A program made the position numbers and the translations under genes. Below the pieces are notes generated by a model that was not told the origin of the DNA, searched no databases, and was given only the letters and a program-made list of their open reading frames with translations. From Ephydatia muelleri (lineage: Eukaryota; Porifera; Demospongiae; Spongillida; Spongillidae), in assembly GCA_013339895.1 (NCBI GenBank), contig JABACO010000002.1, positions 3,119,996 to 3,183,995 of the forward strand: DNA of 64,000 bases. The letters run 5' to 3'. Below are positions 33,417 through 44,911 of the stretch, in pieces (within the stretch, counting starts at the first letter, position 1; each line of letters starts with the position of its first letter).

Positions 33417-35570
33417 CAGGGCCGCCAAGAGCCAGCCCGGGCCCGGGGCAAAATTTTTTCTCGGGCCCCTAGCCTAATGAATTAATAATACATTAGTGTA
33501 TAATACTGTTGTTTGCCATTTGTGTTATGTACAAAGCAAATTTAAAAATACAAAAACATAAACATACAGTACGCACAAATTATCAATTGACCGACAGCAG
33601 CCTTGCGCGCTTTTTTGTTTGCGAAGGTTTCTATTATTTCATTAAAATCTAGTTGCTTCGCCAACTCTGACTCGACAGGCTCATTTACTGCATTTACTGC
33701 ACGTTGCCCGTTACAGTAGCAGAAGCAGAACGATCTTTTAGTGTTCTATAAAGAATAAAGAACTATCTCCGATCAACTATGTGCCAGATACGGTGACTTC
33801 TTTAGGAACATTGGCAGTTGGCGAAGCAACTAGATTTTAATGAAATAATAGAAACCAAAAAAGCGCGCAAGGCTAAGAGCTACGCAACAGTTGGGAAATA
33901 TAACCTTCAATGACGTTTCTGCTAGCGCATTGAGCAGCTGAATGGGATTTAAAGGTTTTTCCCCTAAGTTACTTGTATGAATGGCTTTTAGATGCATTAT
34001 CTCCTGAACAAGTTCGGAAGAAACATCACCAGCGTGCTGAGCCACAAAGAACTTTGCGTTTTCTTCCACTTCCCTTTCAATCATATTCAAGTACTTCCAT
34101 AGGAAACCAAACATGGACTCCAGTGCATGTATTGATTCAGAGCGATTAGTCATGTTTCCAATTACACAGTCCAGAAGCACGTAGAATACGTTGTTCCGAA
34201 AATGGTCTTCCTGGCTAACATTATGATCATCTTGCGCACTCATGCAGGCTTTCATCAGCAAACCGCTTCCGCTTCCTTTGTCTACGTTCAGGCAACATCG
34301 GCTCTATACCAGTGTTTTCTGCTACAAGCTTACGAATTGCATCCCACTGTTTCCTCAGCTGCTTTAGATCTTCAATAAGACTTTGTATGTTTCCAATTTC
34401 AACATCCAAAGTTGCACTTCTGGCTTGCAATACTTTATTTCTGTAGTCGATGGCTGTCAAAACCTTAACCCATATGGATGCCATCAGTATGCATTGAAAT
34501 GATTCAACCTATACGATTTAATCCCGTGGATTTCAGATCGTATTTCAGTTGTTAGGTTTAGTTTTTCAAGATCTTCTAAGGCACTCAATATACCTGGAAG
34601 ATGGGCCCGAACACTCTCAATCCGAGCAGACCAACGTGTCGTGGCAAGGAGCACCCTATGTATGTTTTTGCAAAAATTCTCACCGTTGTGGGCTGCAGCT
34701 GAACAGAGTGTATAATCGCTGGATTATACCAAAAAAGGTGACGACTTCAGGACAACATTCTGCAGCAGAAACCCCGCATAAGTTTAGACTGTGGCAAGCA
34801 CAGGGGCAAAACTTTGCCAAAGGATTCTTCTGTATGATACGGGCTTGAGCACCCTTGTATGAACCACTCATGTTAGATCCGTTGTCGTAACCTTGCCCAC
34901 GACAATCGGCCAGAGGTACATGTATACCATTCTTTCTGAGCGTCTCGTTTTTTAATTCCGCTATAGATTTACCAGTTTTTTGGTTACAATCAACAAATTC
35001 AAGAAAGCGCTCTTGAACTTCGTAAGTAACCTTGTCTTTGCAGTGTACATACCGAAGTATGAAAGACGTTTGCTCAACGTGAAAGGAATCTGGAGTAGCA
35101 TAAACTATAATGAAATAGTATTTCGTTGCAGTTAATTGAGCTAAAATCGCTTGCTTCACATGAGTAGCACAGCAAACAATGAATTCGTTTTGAATTTCGG
35201 CCGACTAGTAATGAACTTGCAAGCGCCGATTAGACTGTTGCGACTCCTTTATACTTTGCTTAAATGATCTCGTCATATTGACCTATCAATTCAAGAATGC
35301 CCAGAAAATTACCATTGTTATATCAACACCAGCTACTACCACTAAGGCCTCTGCATCAGGAGTCTCCGGTCCTTCGGTCCATCCACTGCATCCAGCAGCA
35401 TCGATATCTGGTTCGGATCGAGGCACCTCTTCAGGCTCTTCTTCAATCTCAAGCAGGTCTTCTTCATTCAGTACCCCTTCAGTACGCATTGCCTTTTCCC
35501 TTCTTTTCTGGGCGCCTGATTTGTGATGGTAGCTATTCTTGCCGCTCGCTAAATAGAAAGTGTAAACCAA
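33417..35570 (-). pseudogene. hAT family 1 transposase (ZMYM1/DUF4371-like), rearranged copy
   Basis: On the minus strand an N-terminal ORF (KSGAQKRREK, from 35530) is joined by an internal deletion at VVVAGVDI to a point just past the LAFRG motif. The core follows: STPD-like ATPDSFHVEQTSFILRYV, then LADCRGQGYDNGSNMSGSYK (catalytic aspartates of the hAT RNase-H-like fold), then FCPCACHSLNLC and FFGIIQRLYTLFS. After frameshifts come helical segments (IQSLIEDLKQLRKQ) and a C-terminal part. The terminus CAGGGCCGCC starts at 33417. Near the 3' end the dimerisation segment is inverted and flanked by inverted duplicates of a 60-base piece (33600-33664 and 33815-33875). Not functional. Confidence 0.75.
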
Positions 35571-36242
35571 GACGCTGATTGGTTACTACCGTTCCAAAAT
35601 AGTTAGCCCTACAGTCATCATCAGGTAAAACAGCCAAATCAAAGGGGTTTCATGACTTAAAGATAAAGTTGCGGAGCTTCTAGGGCTCCGCGCCAGACCC
35701 CGATGTGGAAGCTTGCAGAGCTCGCCCATACCCCTCGCTGGGGCGGGAGGGCTACACCCACCCGGCGTTACCACATAATATAAATGTATGGCGTATGTAT
35801 GTATTATAATTATAGCTGCACGTACTTGTATTTGTATTTAAAAGATCTAGCTATCTTTCGATATCGTTGGAGTATCGACGATTTATGATTGATCAAGGTA
35901 GTGATGTGTTTGAATAATGTCTAATGTCCTGAGGCCAGCACGTTTCTCGTGAAGTCCTCTGAGGCGGACGCGGCTTTTTGCTTATAATTTCGGGGCTTGT
36001 GGTATTTCTGTTAAAAATGAATCGGCTTAATTGGCTTGGCTCGCCAATAGTAGTCACCTCTGTGACGTGGGTGTTCATGGGCCACACCATCCTCCTCGCG
36101 TTCCTCCAGCTGAGGGATTCCGCTCTCTTCCATCAAACGTATTTGGCTCTAAAGTTGAAGGTGGCTTTCATTTCTGTTTTCCAGGAATGCATGTCAGTTT
36201 GACATAAAAATAACACATGCGTACCTAAATTGCGCTGATAGG
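35571..36242. repeat. Repeat block C, third copy
   Basis: Inverted relative to 11568-12430. It contains the GC-rich module (35640-35770) and the conserved but unrecognised 67-80-codon frame. It ends at the AGGGTGTG terminus of the 460-bp element family. Confidence 0.55.
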
Positions 36243-37390
36243 GTGTGCAACCGATTTGTTCAGGTTTTGTAGGTTAATCGCGATTACCTATTCTGTCGAC
36301 TATCCATTTAGCAGAATAGCGATTTCAGCCATTCCTTTAGTCGAAATAACCGATTCTGTTTTTCTTAGTCGCGATATTCGTTTCTTTCAGCCGATATGCA
36401 GAAAATCTGTCAGAAATCGATTACCTTTATATACGCCCTTCGCTTATCCCTGATAGACGGCAATAGTTTACTAACTATCATGGCCGGTTTAAAATCAGTG
36501 GTGACGTAATCAAAGGTAACCATGCAAACAAATCAACACTGCCCTTCTTTCAAAATACCATCCCTGTGCACGTGTTCATACAAGCATGGGTGCACGCGCA
36601 TGGCACAATAGCTCGATCAGAACTTTTTGGCGGTATATAGTACATGTTCGCAAGCTCACGTTATACCTTTCCAGTGTGTATTACATACAATAAGTGTTGA
36701 TACAAGCAAATAAACACTAAACAGTTCATAAGGGCTACAATTTCCTCAACGAAACGCACTGTGTAGTCCTCTGCTCCAGCTAAGTGTTCTATTCAGGCCC
36801 GAATCCTTTCCAGCGCACCAAATACTTAGGCACACCCTTTTCCTGACGTTCGGCGATGATATCATACAAGTCCTGGTTGGCGGCTTTGTCGCATGCGTGA
36901 AGAGGCGTTCGCTGAATTCCACCAGGTTTGCTATGTGGTTTCACAGGCTTTTTGGTTCTGCTTCTTGCCGCTGTTTCGAATTCTTCGGGGGCATGCTGTT
37001 TGAAAATGCAAGGGGGGGCGGGCACGTATAATTTAAAGTTGACATTATTGTAAAGCAAGAGGCCAATGACTATATTTGTCAATTGAGGCATACAATAGTG
37101 CGTAATGCCTTTTAAAATTTCATTGTCGTAGAATTAATGAGATGTTATTTTCGATTGACTCGCGCTCAACGTATGCCAGCGATTGTGTTACTAATTTTAC
37201 ATTATGTCGGCTAAACATCGACATGTACATTTTCCCTATAAACTAAAATGAATGGCATCCATGGACTGAGTAACTATGATTCACGTGCCTATATTAACAT
37301 CGGGAAAACGCTGGCATACTAATCGCCAAAATTGTATGTTTCTAATAACCGATTTGCAATTAGCTATAAACCTGCTTACACTTTTTTTCA
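36243..37390. mobile_element. AGGGTGTG-end element interrupted by a chromodomain-bearing insertion
   Basis: 36243-36292 and 37068-37390 match parts of the 460-bp element (11108-11567) in inverse orientation. About 775 bases at 36293-37067 are inserted between them. A second break near 37390 leads into another repeat, and the element's far end appears only at about 40170-40283. Confidence 0.5.
36789..37091 (-). pseudogene. Chromodomain relic
   Basis: A minus-strand frame ends with YDIIAERQEKGVPKYLVRWK then GFGPE, a clear chromodomain core (the YLVRWKG aromatic-cage strand), preceded by a basic stretch (SRTKKPVKPHSKPGG). The expected continuation, roughly NTWEP, is present only with stops and a shift. 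Chromodomains of this type occur at the end of Ty3/Gypsy-type integrases and in HP1-like proteins. Its position inside a transposon favours the former, but no other integrase part was found. Confidence 0.6.
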
Positions 37391-37394
37391 TTTT

Positions 37395-37660
37395 TTGGTG
37401 TGTTCCATACATGGTGTATCAATGGGTTTAACTGCTCACGGCCTTTTACGCTCATTAATGACATCAGTGGATATTGACATCTTTGTATTCAGCATTATTT
37501 ACTGCATCGGAGAAAAAAACTGGGCTTTACATGGTGAACAATGGGTTTATGAACAAGTCAAGATTGTTAGCTCCAGAAGATGTGTAAATCATTTTGTCCG
37601 CTTGCATCTGCTGGAAGAAAAGTTCATCATACGGCTATATGTTATTGATAAGTAGCCGAA
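37395..37660 (+). repeat. Dispersed 265-base repeat with conserved open frame
   Basis: Open frame containing SIHGVSMGLTAHGLLRSL and FVRLHLLEEKFIIRLYV. Copies at 40555-40815 and 55198-56225 (the last split by a 758-base insertion). The frame is not recognised and is broken in one copy. It may be transposon-derived. Confidence 0.5.
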
Positions 37661-37960
37661 AATGATCAGTTTTAATATGTGATCTTATACGTTGCAATTT
37701 ATATGATTTGAATACTGATGTCAAACTTGTGCTAACAACAATGAAGCCTCTTTACCCCAAGCCCCATAGGAATCAACTGCTAGAGGGGTTGAGACCCACC
37801 CTAGAGCTGAACACTTTTCATCGTTGGCCTGGTGTTTCCTGCTCTCCGTTGCCTCAAGGACTGCACCAACGTTGCTCCCGCTTCAGCTAACTCGTTATTG
37901 ATATGTAATTGTATTATAATTAAAAATTAATATCATAATATTTTCTTCATAATAATAATA
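37661..37960. other. Spacer
   Basis: 37735-37890 is not repeated elsewhere in the window and has a short open frame with no recognisable homology. The flanks match 40815-40880. Confidence 0.35.
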
Positions 37961-38590
37961 ATATACATTGCAAGGATACATGATGTATACTTAGGTGAAC
38001 TACAGGCGGCAGTCAGACAGTAAACTAAAGAATAGATGAGACCTGTACAACCATTGTAATCAGGTCGACAGGGGAGTGGTTAAAGGCATGCCTATAGTTG
38101 ATCGAGCTCCTCTGATGACATGATGGAGGAGCGTAGAAGGGAGAAGGAGAGATGGCATCGAATCCAGGCCATGGTTGAACTATAAGAGTGGCCCCACTTT
38201 GCTGAGAGCTGGGCAGCGATGCGTTTGTAAACCACTGTGGCCTCCCTTCCTAAGATGAGTGGAGTGAAGGAGGCATGCTCAACTTCGTGGATCCGACACG
38301 CTCGTAGGCTCGTTTCTTTGAGGCTTCATGGGGTGCGGTAACAGGCAGATGGTTGAGGTCGTCTATTTGAGGGGGCGTAGGGGTTGAAAATCTTTACGTC
38401 AAAGAATGCCCTCTCAAAACGACTCCATCTGCTGCTACATCAAGTCGAGCACCATCCTGGAAGTTGGCTGAGGCAGAGGTGGGAACCTCACCTGTGATGG
38501 GTTGAAGATGAGGCTCAGTTGAAACGTTGTGGCAGATTTCTGACAGGAGATAGGCAGTATAGTCTCTGATCTCATTGTGACTGATGGAAG
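37961..38590 (-). pseudogene. Retroelement PD-(D/E)XK-like nuclease (type N2), copy a, truncated
   Basis: The minus-strand sequence matches 41790-42430 but is broken by a deletion near 38240-38260 and a missing base. At 38590 it switches abruptly into serine-rich repeat sequence. The shared junction string TGATGGAAGGAAAG at the switch point also occurs at 42411, suggesting a microhomology-mediated join. Confidence 0.55.
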
Positions 38591-39270
38591 GAAAGATATA
38601 GGTGTTGAACTAGATGTACTAGCTCCAGATGTAAATCCGCCAAACATTGAACCAGAGGAAAGAGATCCATTAACAGGTATAGAGAAATGAGAAGCAGATG
38701 GAGGGGTACCATAAGCAGAGATAGACAAAGGAGATCCAGAAGCACCATTATAAGTGATGCTTGGAGTAACTGATATAATGAACTAGATGTAGATCCAGAT
38801 GTGGAACTAGATCTAAATCCAGATGTGGAACTAGATGTTGATCCAGATGTTGAACTCAGTAGATGTGGATCCAGACATGGAACTAGATGTAGATCCAGAT
38901 GTTGAACTATATGTAGATCCAGGCATGGAGCTAGATGTAGATCCAGATGTGGAACTAGATGTAGATACAGGTATTGAACTGGATGTACTAGCTCCAGATG
39001 TAAATCCTCCAAACAGGGATGTTGGACTAGTTGATATACTTGAGCTATAAATAGTTGTGGTAGACAACTGGGATGATTTTAGGTTTGAAATAATACAGTT
39101 TGAGCGGCTAAGTGGTAACCTGAAGGTAAACTGGAGCTAGGAGATCCAAAATTTAAACCTGTTGAAGCATCATAAGTTGAGTTTGTAGAAGTCATGCTGG
39201 ACTGAGTTCTAGCTATTGAGAAAGAAGTAAATGATGTAGAAGATGAATTGGAAGATCCGATGAGCATTGA
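38591..39270 (-). CDS. Ser/Thr/Gly-rich repeat exon with FGGFTSGAS motifs
   Basis: Minus-strand frames encode low-complexity repeats such as STSGSTSSSM, plus two spaced FGGFTSGASTSSS motifs. This composition recalls FG-nucleoporins or extracellular mucin-like stalks; neither can be decided. Short imperfect 18-27-base DNA repeats (GATGTAGATCCAGATGT) at 38780-38990 underlie it. At least two frameshifts are needed to read across. Upstream on the same strand, 39209-39457 carries an exon-like stretch, CKSSNTNTNGLTNGG, that shares its acceptor context with 31005-31050 and 46710-46750. Confidence 0.35.
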
Positions 39271-39594
39271 TGCTCCAGTGGTGCTGATACAACTTAACTG
39301 TCACTCTTGTTTTCGTGCTTTTTACACCACCATTGGTCAATCCATTGGTGTTTGTGTTGCTCGACTTGCACTGTAAGAGGAACAGACGATTAATAGAGGG
39401 ACATGAGTGATGGTGGGGTGGCCCTACAGTCATCATCAGGTAAAACAGCCAAATCAAAGGGATTTCATGACTTTAAAAAGAGTTGCAGAGCTTCTAGGGC
39501 TCCGCGCCAGATCCCGATGTGGAAGCTTGCAGAGCTCGCCCATACCCCCTCGCTGGGGCGGAAGTAGTACCCCACTTCCGCACTGGAAACGAGT

Positions 39595-39845
39595 GGCCCC
39601 ACTTTGCTGAGAGCTGGGCAGCAATGCGTTTGTAAACCACTGTGGCCTCCCTTCCTAAGCCTCCAGTGGCAGAGAAGATGAGTGGGGTGAATGAGGCATG
39701 CTCCACTTCGAGGATCCGACACGCTCATAGGCTCGTTTCTTTGAGGCTTCATGGGGTGCGGTAACAGGCAGATGGTAGAGGGCGTCTATTTGAGGGGGCG
39801 TAGGGGTTGAAAACCTTTACATCAAAGAATGCCCTCTCAAAACGA
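39595..39845 (-). pseudogene. Type N2 nuclease fragment (copy b), fused to type N1
   Basis: The minus-strand frame contains RFERAFFDVKVFNPYAPSNR, the FDVK strand of the PD-(D/E)XK-like fold, then HEASKKRAYE-related sequence and TGGLGREATVVYKRIAAQLS. At 39845 it is joined head-to-head to a + strand piece of the other nuclease family. Confidence 0.6.
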
Positions 39846-40100
39846 CTCACCGCACCCTGGTCCCTACAATGAAAGGGGATGGTCTTGCATCCCTCTCGTA
39901 GTGGAAATGTATGGTGGATGGGGCCAGGAGGCAGTTTCCATGTTTGCCCATTTGAGCAAATTGCTGAGTTTGCGCCAGAGACAATCACGCTCGGCAGCAT
40001 TAAATGAACTATATTGCCACCTGTCAGTTGTCTTGATGCGACAGAATGCACAGGCGCTGCTCGCTCACGCTGCAGGGGCTCGTTCAATATTGTGTATTTA
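39846..40100 (+). pseudogene. Type N1 retroelement C-terminal fragment
   Basis: The + strand frame reads NERGWSCIPLVVEMYGGWGQ, then MFAHLSKLLSLRQ and LNELYCHLSVVLMRQNAQAL. This is the conserved end of the same retroelement region whose middle is at 13584-14556. It is truncated on both sides. Confidence 0.58.
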
Positions 40101-41789
40101 TTATTCTTTTGTGTATTCCCTGTATCCTTTGTGTATTTTTTTTATTATACTGGCATATTAATCGCCAAAATTAATTGTATGTTTGTATAACCGATTTGCA
40201 ATTTGCTATAAACCTGCTTACACTTTTTTTCATAGTCGAAATAATCGATTTTTATTTATTAAAAAAAGGTTACACACCCTAATTGCGTATGCTTTCGTGC
40301 GTGAGAAGTCTTTGTTTTCACAATGGGAGCAAAAAGGATTATGGCTCTGTGCCTGTAATTGTGCAAAATGCCTGTAATTAATTGTGCAAAATGCAAGTCT
40401 GCCAAGAGGGCATGCTTCTATTCGTATTCAGCAGTATGTAGGCATCATAACATGTATGGGACTAGTACTGCTGAGGGACAATGAGATGGACAGAGAAGAC
40501 TGTACATGTGGAGAAGAAAGTAGCTCATGGGAATCCCAGAGTGTCACATGATATGGTGTGTTCCATACATGGTGTATCAATGGGTTTAACTGCTCACGGC
40601 TTGTTACGCTCATTAATGACATCAGTGGATATTAATATATTTTTTGTATTCAGTATTATTTACTGCATTGGAGAAAACAACTGCATGGGCTTTACATGGT
40701 GAACAATGGGTTTGTGAACAAGTCTAGCTCCAGAAGATGTGTAAATCATTTTGTCCGCTTGCATTTGCTGGAAGAAAAGTTCATCATACGGCTATATGTT
40801 ATTGAGTTTAGTAGCCTAAAATGATCAGTTTTAATATGTGATCTTATACGTTGCAATTTATATGATTTGAATACTGATGTCATGGTGAGTTACTTGTACA
40901 ATGGTTTGGGATTATCAAATTAGTTGTACGATAACTTTTAAAATCAAAGTGTGATTTACTGCCCCGCTGAATCTAAATGTTTGATTTGTAATCGAATGAA
41001 AATCATGTCGCTAATCAGGAGCGTGATTCAGTTACCAGTTGCGCTAAATCATGAACTTGATTTGTAATCCATTGTTTGAATTTACAGCCAACAAATCATT
41101 TATGTATTCCTCGATATGAGTGAAATCTTATGCATAATCAAAACATCGCTTTGAATGACTATTTTCCTCTGTGCATCAAATCCTCAACCACACCTAGAAC
41201 CTTGTACAAGTTGCTCTGTGCAAGGGCTTTTCTAATAGCGCAGTGAACCATCTGACATCACACTTTGATCAGTATGTATGTCAATCATATGTGCCTCCCC
41301 TACTGGCCAGCGGGTGTTTGACCTCTTCCACCTGGCCTTCTTCTCCAGCGTGATTGATCTGGCTGTTACAGAAGCCAAGGTTCCCTCGATATCTGTTTAA
41401 CTCATTAACTGCATCCTTTGTGTGCATATCTACATACCTTACTTTGTACCATTCCTTATTCACATTGGTGTATTACGAGAAAAAAAAACCAACTAATTTA
41501 ACTTACACCATCCCTCATCACCCCCCATTGTGACTATCTATGCGATGGCCACATTGTAATAGGCATCTTTGAATTCCTCCAAGCGTGCATTGGAAAATCC
41601 TACATGTATATATTACGAACGCATAGCGTGATTCTTTATACTCCCTTATTATGCCCACATTGTTTTTAAAACAAAACAATGACCATTTATGGTTCTGACC
41701 TCCGTCTTACGCATGCGCACTAAGTGAAAAACTTTTTAAAAATTAATTTTTTTATTTTCTTCATAATAATATATATCAAGTAGTTACAT
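40101..41789. repeat. Repeat-derived stretch, no gene
   Basis: 40170-40283 is the far end of the AGGGTGTG-end element. 40284-40500 is part of block B and 40555-40815 is the 265-base repeat. 40860-41720 is a non-coding block repeated at 56280-57110 and in part at 58130-58570 and 42540-42740. The order of blocks is the same around 55200-57880, so this is a large dispersed duplication. Confidence 0.55.
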
Positions 41790-41946
41790 TGCAAGGATGT
41801 ATACTTATGTGAACTAAAGGCGGCAGTCAGACAGTAAACTAAAGAATAGATGAGACCTGTGCAACCTTTGTAATCAGGTCGACAGGGGAGTGGCTAATTG
41901 CATGGCCTATAGTTGATTGAGCTCCTCTGATGCACATGATGGAGGA

Positions 41947-42515
41947 CTAGTGTAGAAGGGAGAAGGAGAGATGGCATCGAATCCAGGCCATGGTTGAACT
42001 ATAAGAGTGGCCCCACTTTGCTGAGAGCTGGGCAGCAATGCGTTTGTAAACCACTGTGGCCTCCCTTCCTAAGCCTCCAGTGGCAGAAGGAGGCATGCTC
42101 AACTTCGAGGATCCGACACGCTCATAGGCTCGTTTCTTTGAGGCCTCATGGGGTGGGTAACAGGCAGATGGTTGAGGTCGTCTTTTTGAGGGGCCGTAGG
42201 GGTTGAAAACCTTTACGTCAAAGAATGCCCTCTCAAAACGATTCCCCCAGAATCCATCTGCTGCTACATCAAGTCGAGCACCATCCTGGAAGTTGGCTGA
42301 TGCATAGGTGTGAACCTCACCTGTGATGGGTTGAAGATGAGGCTCAGTTGAAACGTTGTGGCAGATTTCTGACAGGAGATAGGCAGTATAGTCTCTGATC
42401 TCATTGTGCCTGATGGAAGGAAAGCCACCTTTTGGACATGACAGTGCATGCTCAACAGAGAAGGCAGCACCACAGGCACAGCTGGAGGGCATGTTGGCAG
42501 GTAACCAGCCATATC
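41947..42515 (-). CDS. Retroelement PD-(D/E)XK-like nuclease (type N2), longest open copy
   Basis: An open minus-strand frame of about 181 codons from the first internal Met. It includes CACGAAFSVEHALSC (CxC...H...C zinc-binding cluster), GGFPSIRHNEIRDY, EPHLQPITGE, DGARLDVAADGFWG, then RAFFDVKVFNP, KKRAYERVGSS, TGGLGREATVVYKRIAAQLS, and a C-terminal WIRCHLSFSLL. The E...D...D-V-K spacing fits a PD-(D/E)XK nuclease; this is inference from motif order. The family usually sits downstream of a reverse transcriptase, which is absent here. The frame is open further upstream (RYGWLPANM), so the true start is elsewhere. Related copies: 37961-38590, 39595-39845 and 57120-57885. Confidence 0.62.
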
Positions 42516-42757
42516 TAAGAGCTAATGCATCATCATAAGATTTGAGTACGGATGTAATGGTGAATTGTACAATGGTTTGGTATTATCAAAGTATATGATA
42601 TCTTTTAAAATCAGAGAGTGATTTACTGCACCGCTGAATCTAAATTTGTCGCTAATCAGGAGCGTGATTCAGTTACCAGTTGTGCTAAATCAAGAACTTG
42701 ATTTGTAATCAAATGGTAAACTATTGTTTGAATTTACAACCAACAAATCATATATAT

Positions 42758-43053
42758 ACAAGTAAATAAAAACATTCTCTAACGAGAAAGTTGTTGGTAT
42801 ATAGGATTGACCAATGGTGGTGTAAAAAGCACGGAAACAAGAGTGACAGAAATTTGACTGGAAAATTGAAATAGGCCTATATTTAGCCCATTACTCAGGC
42901 ATGTACTGTTACAACGTTAGTGTGCTAAACATAGGCCTATTTCAATTTTCCAGTCAAATTTCTGTCACTCTTGTTTCCGTGCTTTTTACACCACCATTGG
43001 TCAATCCTATATACCAACAACTTTCTCGTTAGAGAATGTTTTTATTTACTTGT
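42758..43053. mobile_element. Foldback element: 123-base arms, 50-base loop
   Basis: 42758-42880 and 42931-43053 appear to be perfect inverted repeats by direct reading. Parts of one arm also occur alone at 39288-39340 and at about 13257-13305, so the arm sequence is dispersed. No target duplication is visible. The RNA would form a very long hairpin. Confidence 0.85.
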
Positions 43054-43164
43054 TTCATTAGTTTTTTCCTCTGGCGTCTTTAATTTATAAGTGGTCACAA
43101 ATTGATTTTAATTTTCAAAGGGAGGGAGGGAGGTTTAACATTTTAATATATGTATAGGAGTTCT

Positions 43165-43625
43165 AAATGTTATTTACTGTTCGGCCTTGTCCTCTATGTC
43201 TCCCCCAGCCTCTTCTATGGCCGCGGCGGCCTGGTTCTGGCCATGGGAGCCATGTGGGTGGTGGTGGCAGCGGCCAGGGGAGCAGCAGGCGAAGTGGTGG
43301 TGGGGGCACTGGCGTCAATACTGCTTGTGCCGGTGGTGGGGCTGGTGCAGGTAGCAATGCTCCTGCCTCTGCTGGTGGCGGCAGCTCTGCTGCTACTGCT
43401 GGTGGCGGTGGGGGCAGCTCTGCTGCTACTGCTGGTGGCGGTGGGGGCAGCTCTGCTGCTACTGCTGGTGGCGGTGGGGGCAGCTCTGCTGCTACTGCTG
43501 GTGGCGGTGGGGGCAGCTCTGCTGCTACTGCTGGTGGCGGTGGGGGCAGCTCTGCTGCTGCTGCTGGTGGGGGCACTGCTACTGCTGGTGTAGGTGGGGC
43601 AGCGCTGCTGCTGATTGTAGTCAAA
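43165..43625 (-). repeat. 33-bp minisatellite, possibly a Pro-rich coding exon
   Basis: Five or more near-perfect 33-base units (43390-43560). The minus-strand frame gives AVAAELPPPPP repeats and the + frame gives Gly/Ser/Ala repeats; both are open because the period is a multiple of 3. The minus-strand reading is preferred because the neighbouring exon at 43880-44010 on that strand shows the same AAELP pattern. Confidence 0.5.
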
Positions 43626-43879
43626 ACATTGTGTCAAAAGCTTTTTTTACATCAGATAAGGAAGCCTTTTTGTGCATCAGATTAAGGATGACACCCCAAT
43701 ATTCCATAGACAGGTCACAAAGGACAGTTGAGTCACCATGCATGCTTTACATGTGAAGTGAATGGCAGATCCCTTACATGCGTGCTGTACACATGTTGCA
43801 TGCACATCTTCCTATAGCTTTGTAATGCTAGTGCAATACAACATGCCATCACATACCTTTGGGTGGTAGTGGTAGTTCG

Positions 43880-44760
43880 GTGACCCCTGCGATACTGCTT
43901 CCTCTCGGGTAGCTCTGCTGCTGCTGGCGGTGGGGGCAGCTCTCTGCTGCTGGTGGTGGGGGTGGGGGCAGCTCTGCTGCTGCTGGTGGTGGGGGTAGCG
44001 CTGCTGCTACTAACTAATGTACAATGTAACAGACACAGATGCATGCACAAATAACCTTTTGTACAAACATTGACCTTTACCAGGGAACTGGGAAGCCTTA
44101 CTGTACATCTGAGAATATGCATGCAAGCGTACAAGAAATGTGTTAATGTGTGCATGACAGGAAGCCATGAGCAACTTACATTAGCACGTAAGAAAGCAGC
44201 CCTTAGACTTTAAATGCTACATACAGCATGCTGTTTATAACATACCTTTGGGTGGTAGTGGTAGTTCTACGACCCTTCCAATACCGACTCCTTCTAGCTG
44301 CCTTAATGGTAGCTGAATTGCCCCTGTATATCCGCCTATTAGCAGCACGGTTCTCCTCGACGCCCTCTTGATATCGCTGCCTTTTAGCAGCACGGTTCTC
44401 CTCGACGCCCTCTTGATATCGCTGCCTTTTAGCAGCACGGTTCTCCTCGACGCCCTCTTGATATCGCTGCCTTTTAGCAGCACGGTTCTCCTCGACGCCC
44501 TCTTGATATCGCTGCCTTTTAGCAGCACGGTTCTCCTCGACGCCCTCTTGATATCGCTGCCTTTTAGCAGCACGGTTCTCCTCGACGCCCTCTTGATATC
44601 GCTGCCTTTTAGAAGCACGCTTAGATACAGCATTTGCGTTGTAGGTGTCGCGTACAGAGGCCTTCTTCTTTTCAGGGTCGGCCTTGTATGTGTCGCGTAC
44701 ATAGGCCTTCTTCTTTTCTGGGTCGGCCTTAGAAGACTGTTGTATGTCACTACTACATAC
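43880..44760 (-). CDS. Repeat-rich protein with 15-residue KRQRYQEGVEENRAA units
   Basis: A minus-strand open frame (to 44799) encodes KADPEKKKASVRDTY-type units, then six 15-residue units KRQRYQEGVEENRAA from perfect 45-base DNA repeats (44345-44610), then KGRRTTTTTQR and a GTATGT donor at about 44247. A second exon, 43863-44010, ends with the same RTTTTTQR and donor, indicating exon duplication. The units alternate charge and would form long helices. Similar K-A-D-P and Y-containing tandem repeats occur in sponge and cnidarian proteins of unknown role, some linked to transposons. The first codons derive from element F flank sequence, so the true start is uncertain. Confidence 0.45.
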
Positions 44761-44911
44761 TGTTACGAATTCCAAATTAATCTCTCGATGATATTCCATT
44801 ATTGCAAAACTCTAATCTGATTGGTTCCCCAAAATTCTGGTGACCCTGGACAGAATTGAGTACAGCAGTTCACCGGACCTTACTTACGCTTAGTGATGTT
44901 GTAATCCACCC
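44726..44911. mobile_element. Element F, half copy
   Basis: One arm ending GTAATCCACCC at 44911 plus adjacent interior. Its outer end abuts the exon at 44912-45535. Its inner end joins the repeat-rich ORF. Confidence 0.5.

Noticed and set aside
37395-37660. Conserved 88-codon frame as a real host gene
   Set aside because: Dispersed three times next to transposon debris, broken in one copy, no recognisable fold. Kept as a repeat only.
43150-43593. Leu/Val/Ala-rich + strand frame resembling membrane helices
   Set aside because: A frame of the 33-bp minisatellite. The minus-strand proline-rich reading has better support from a neighbouring exon.
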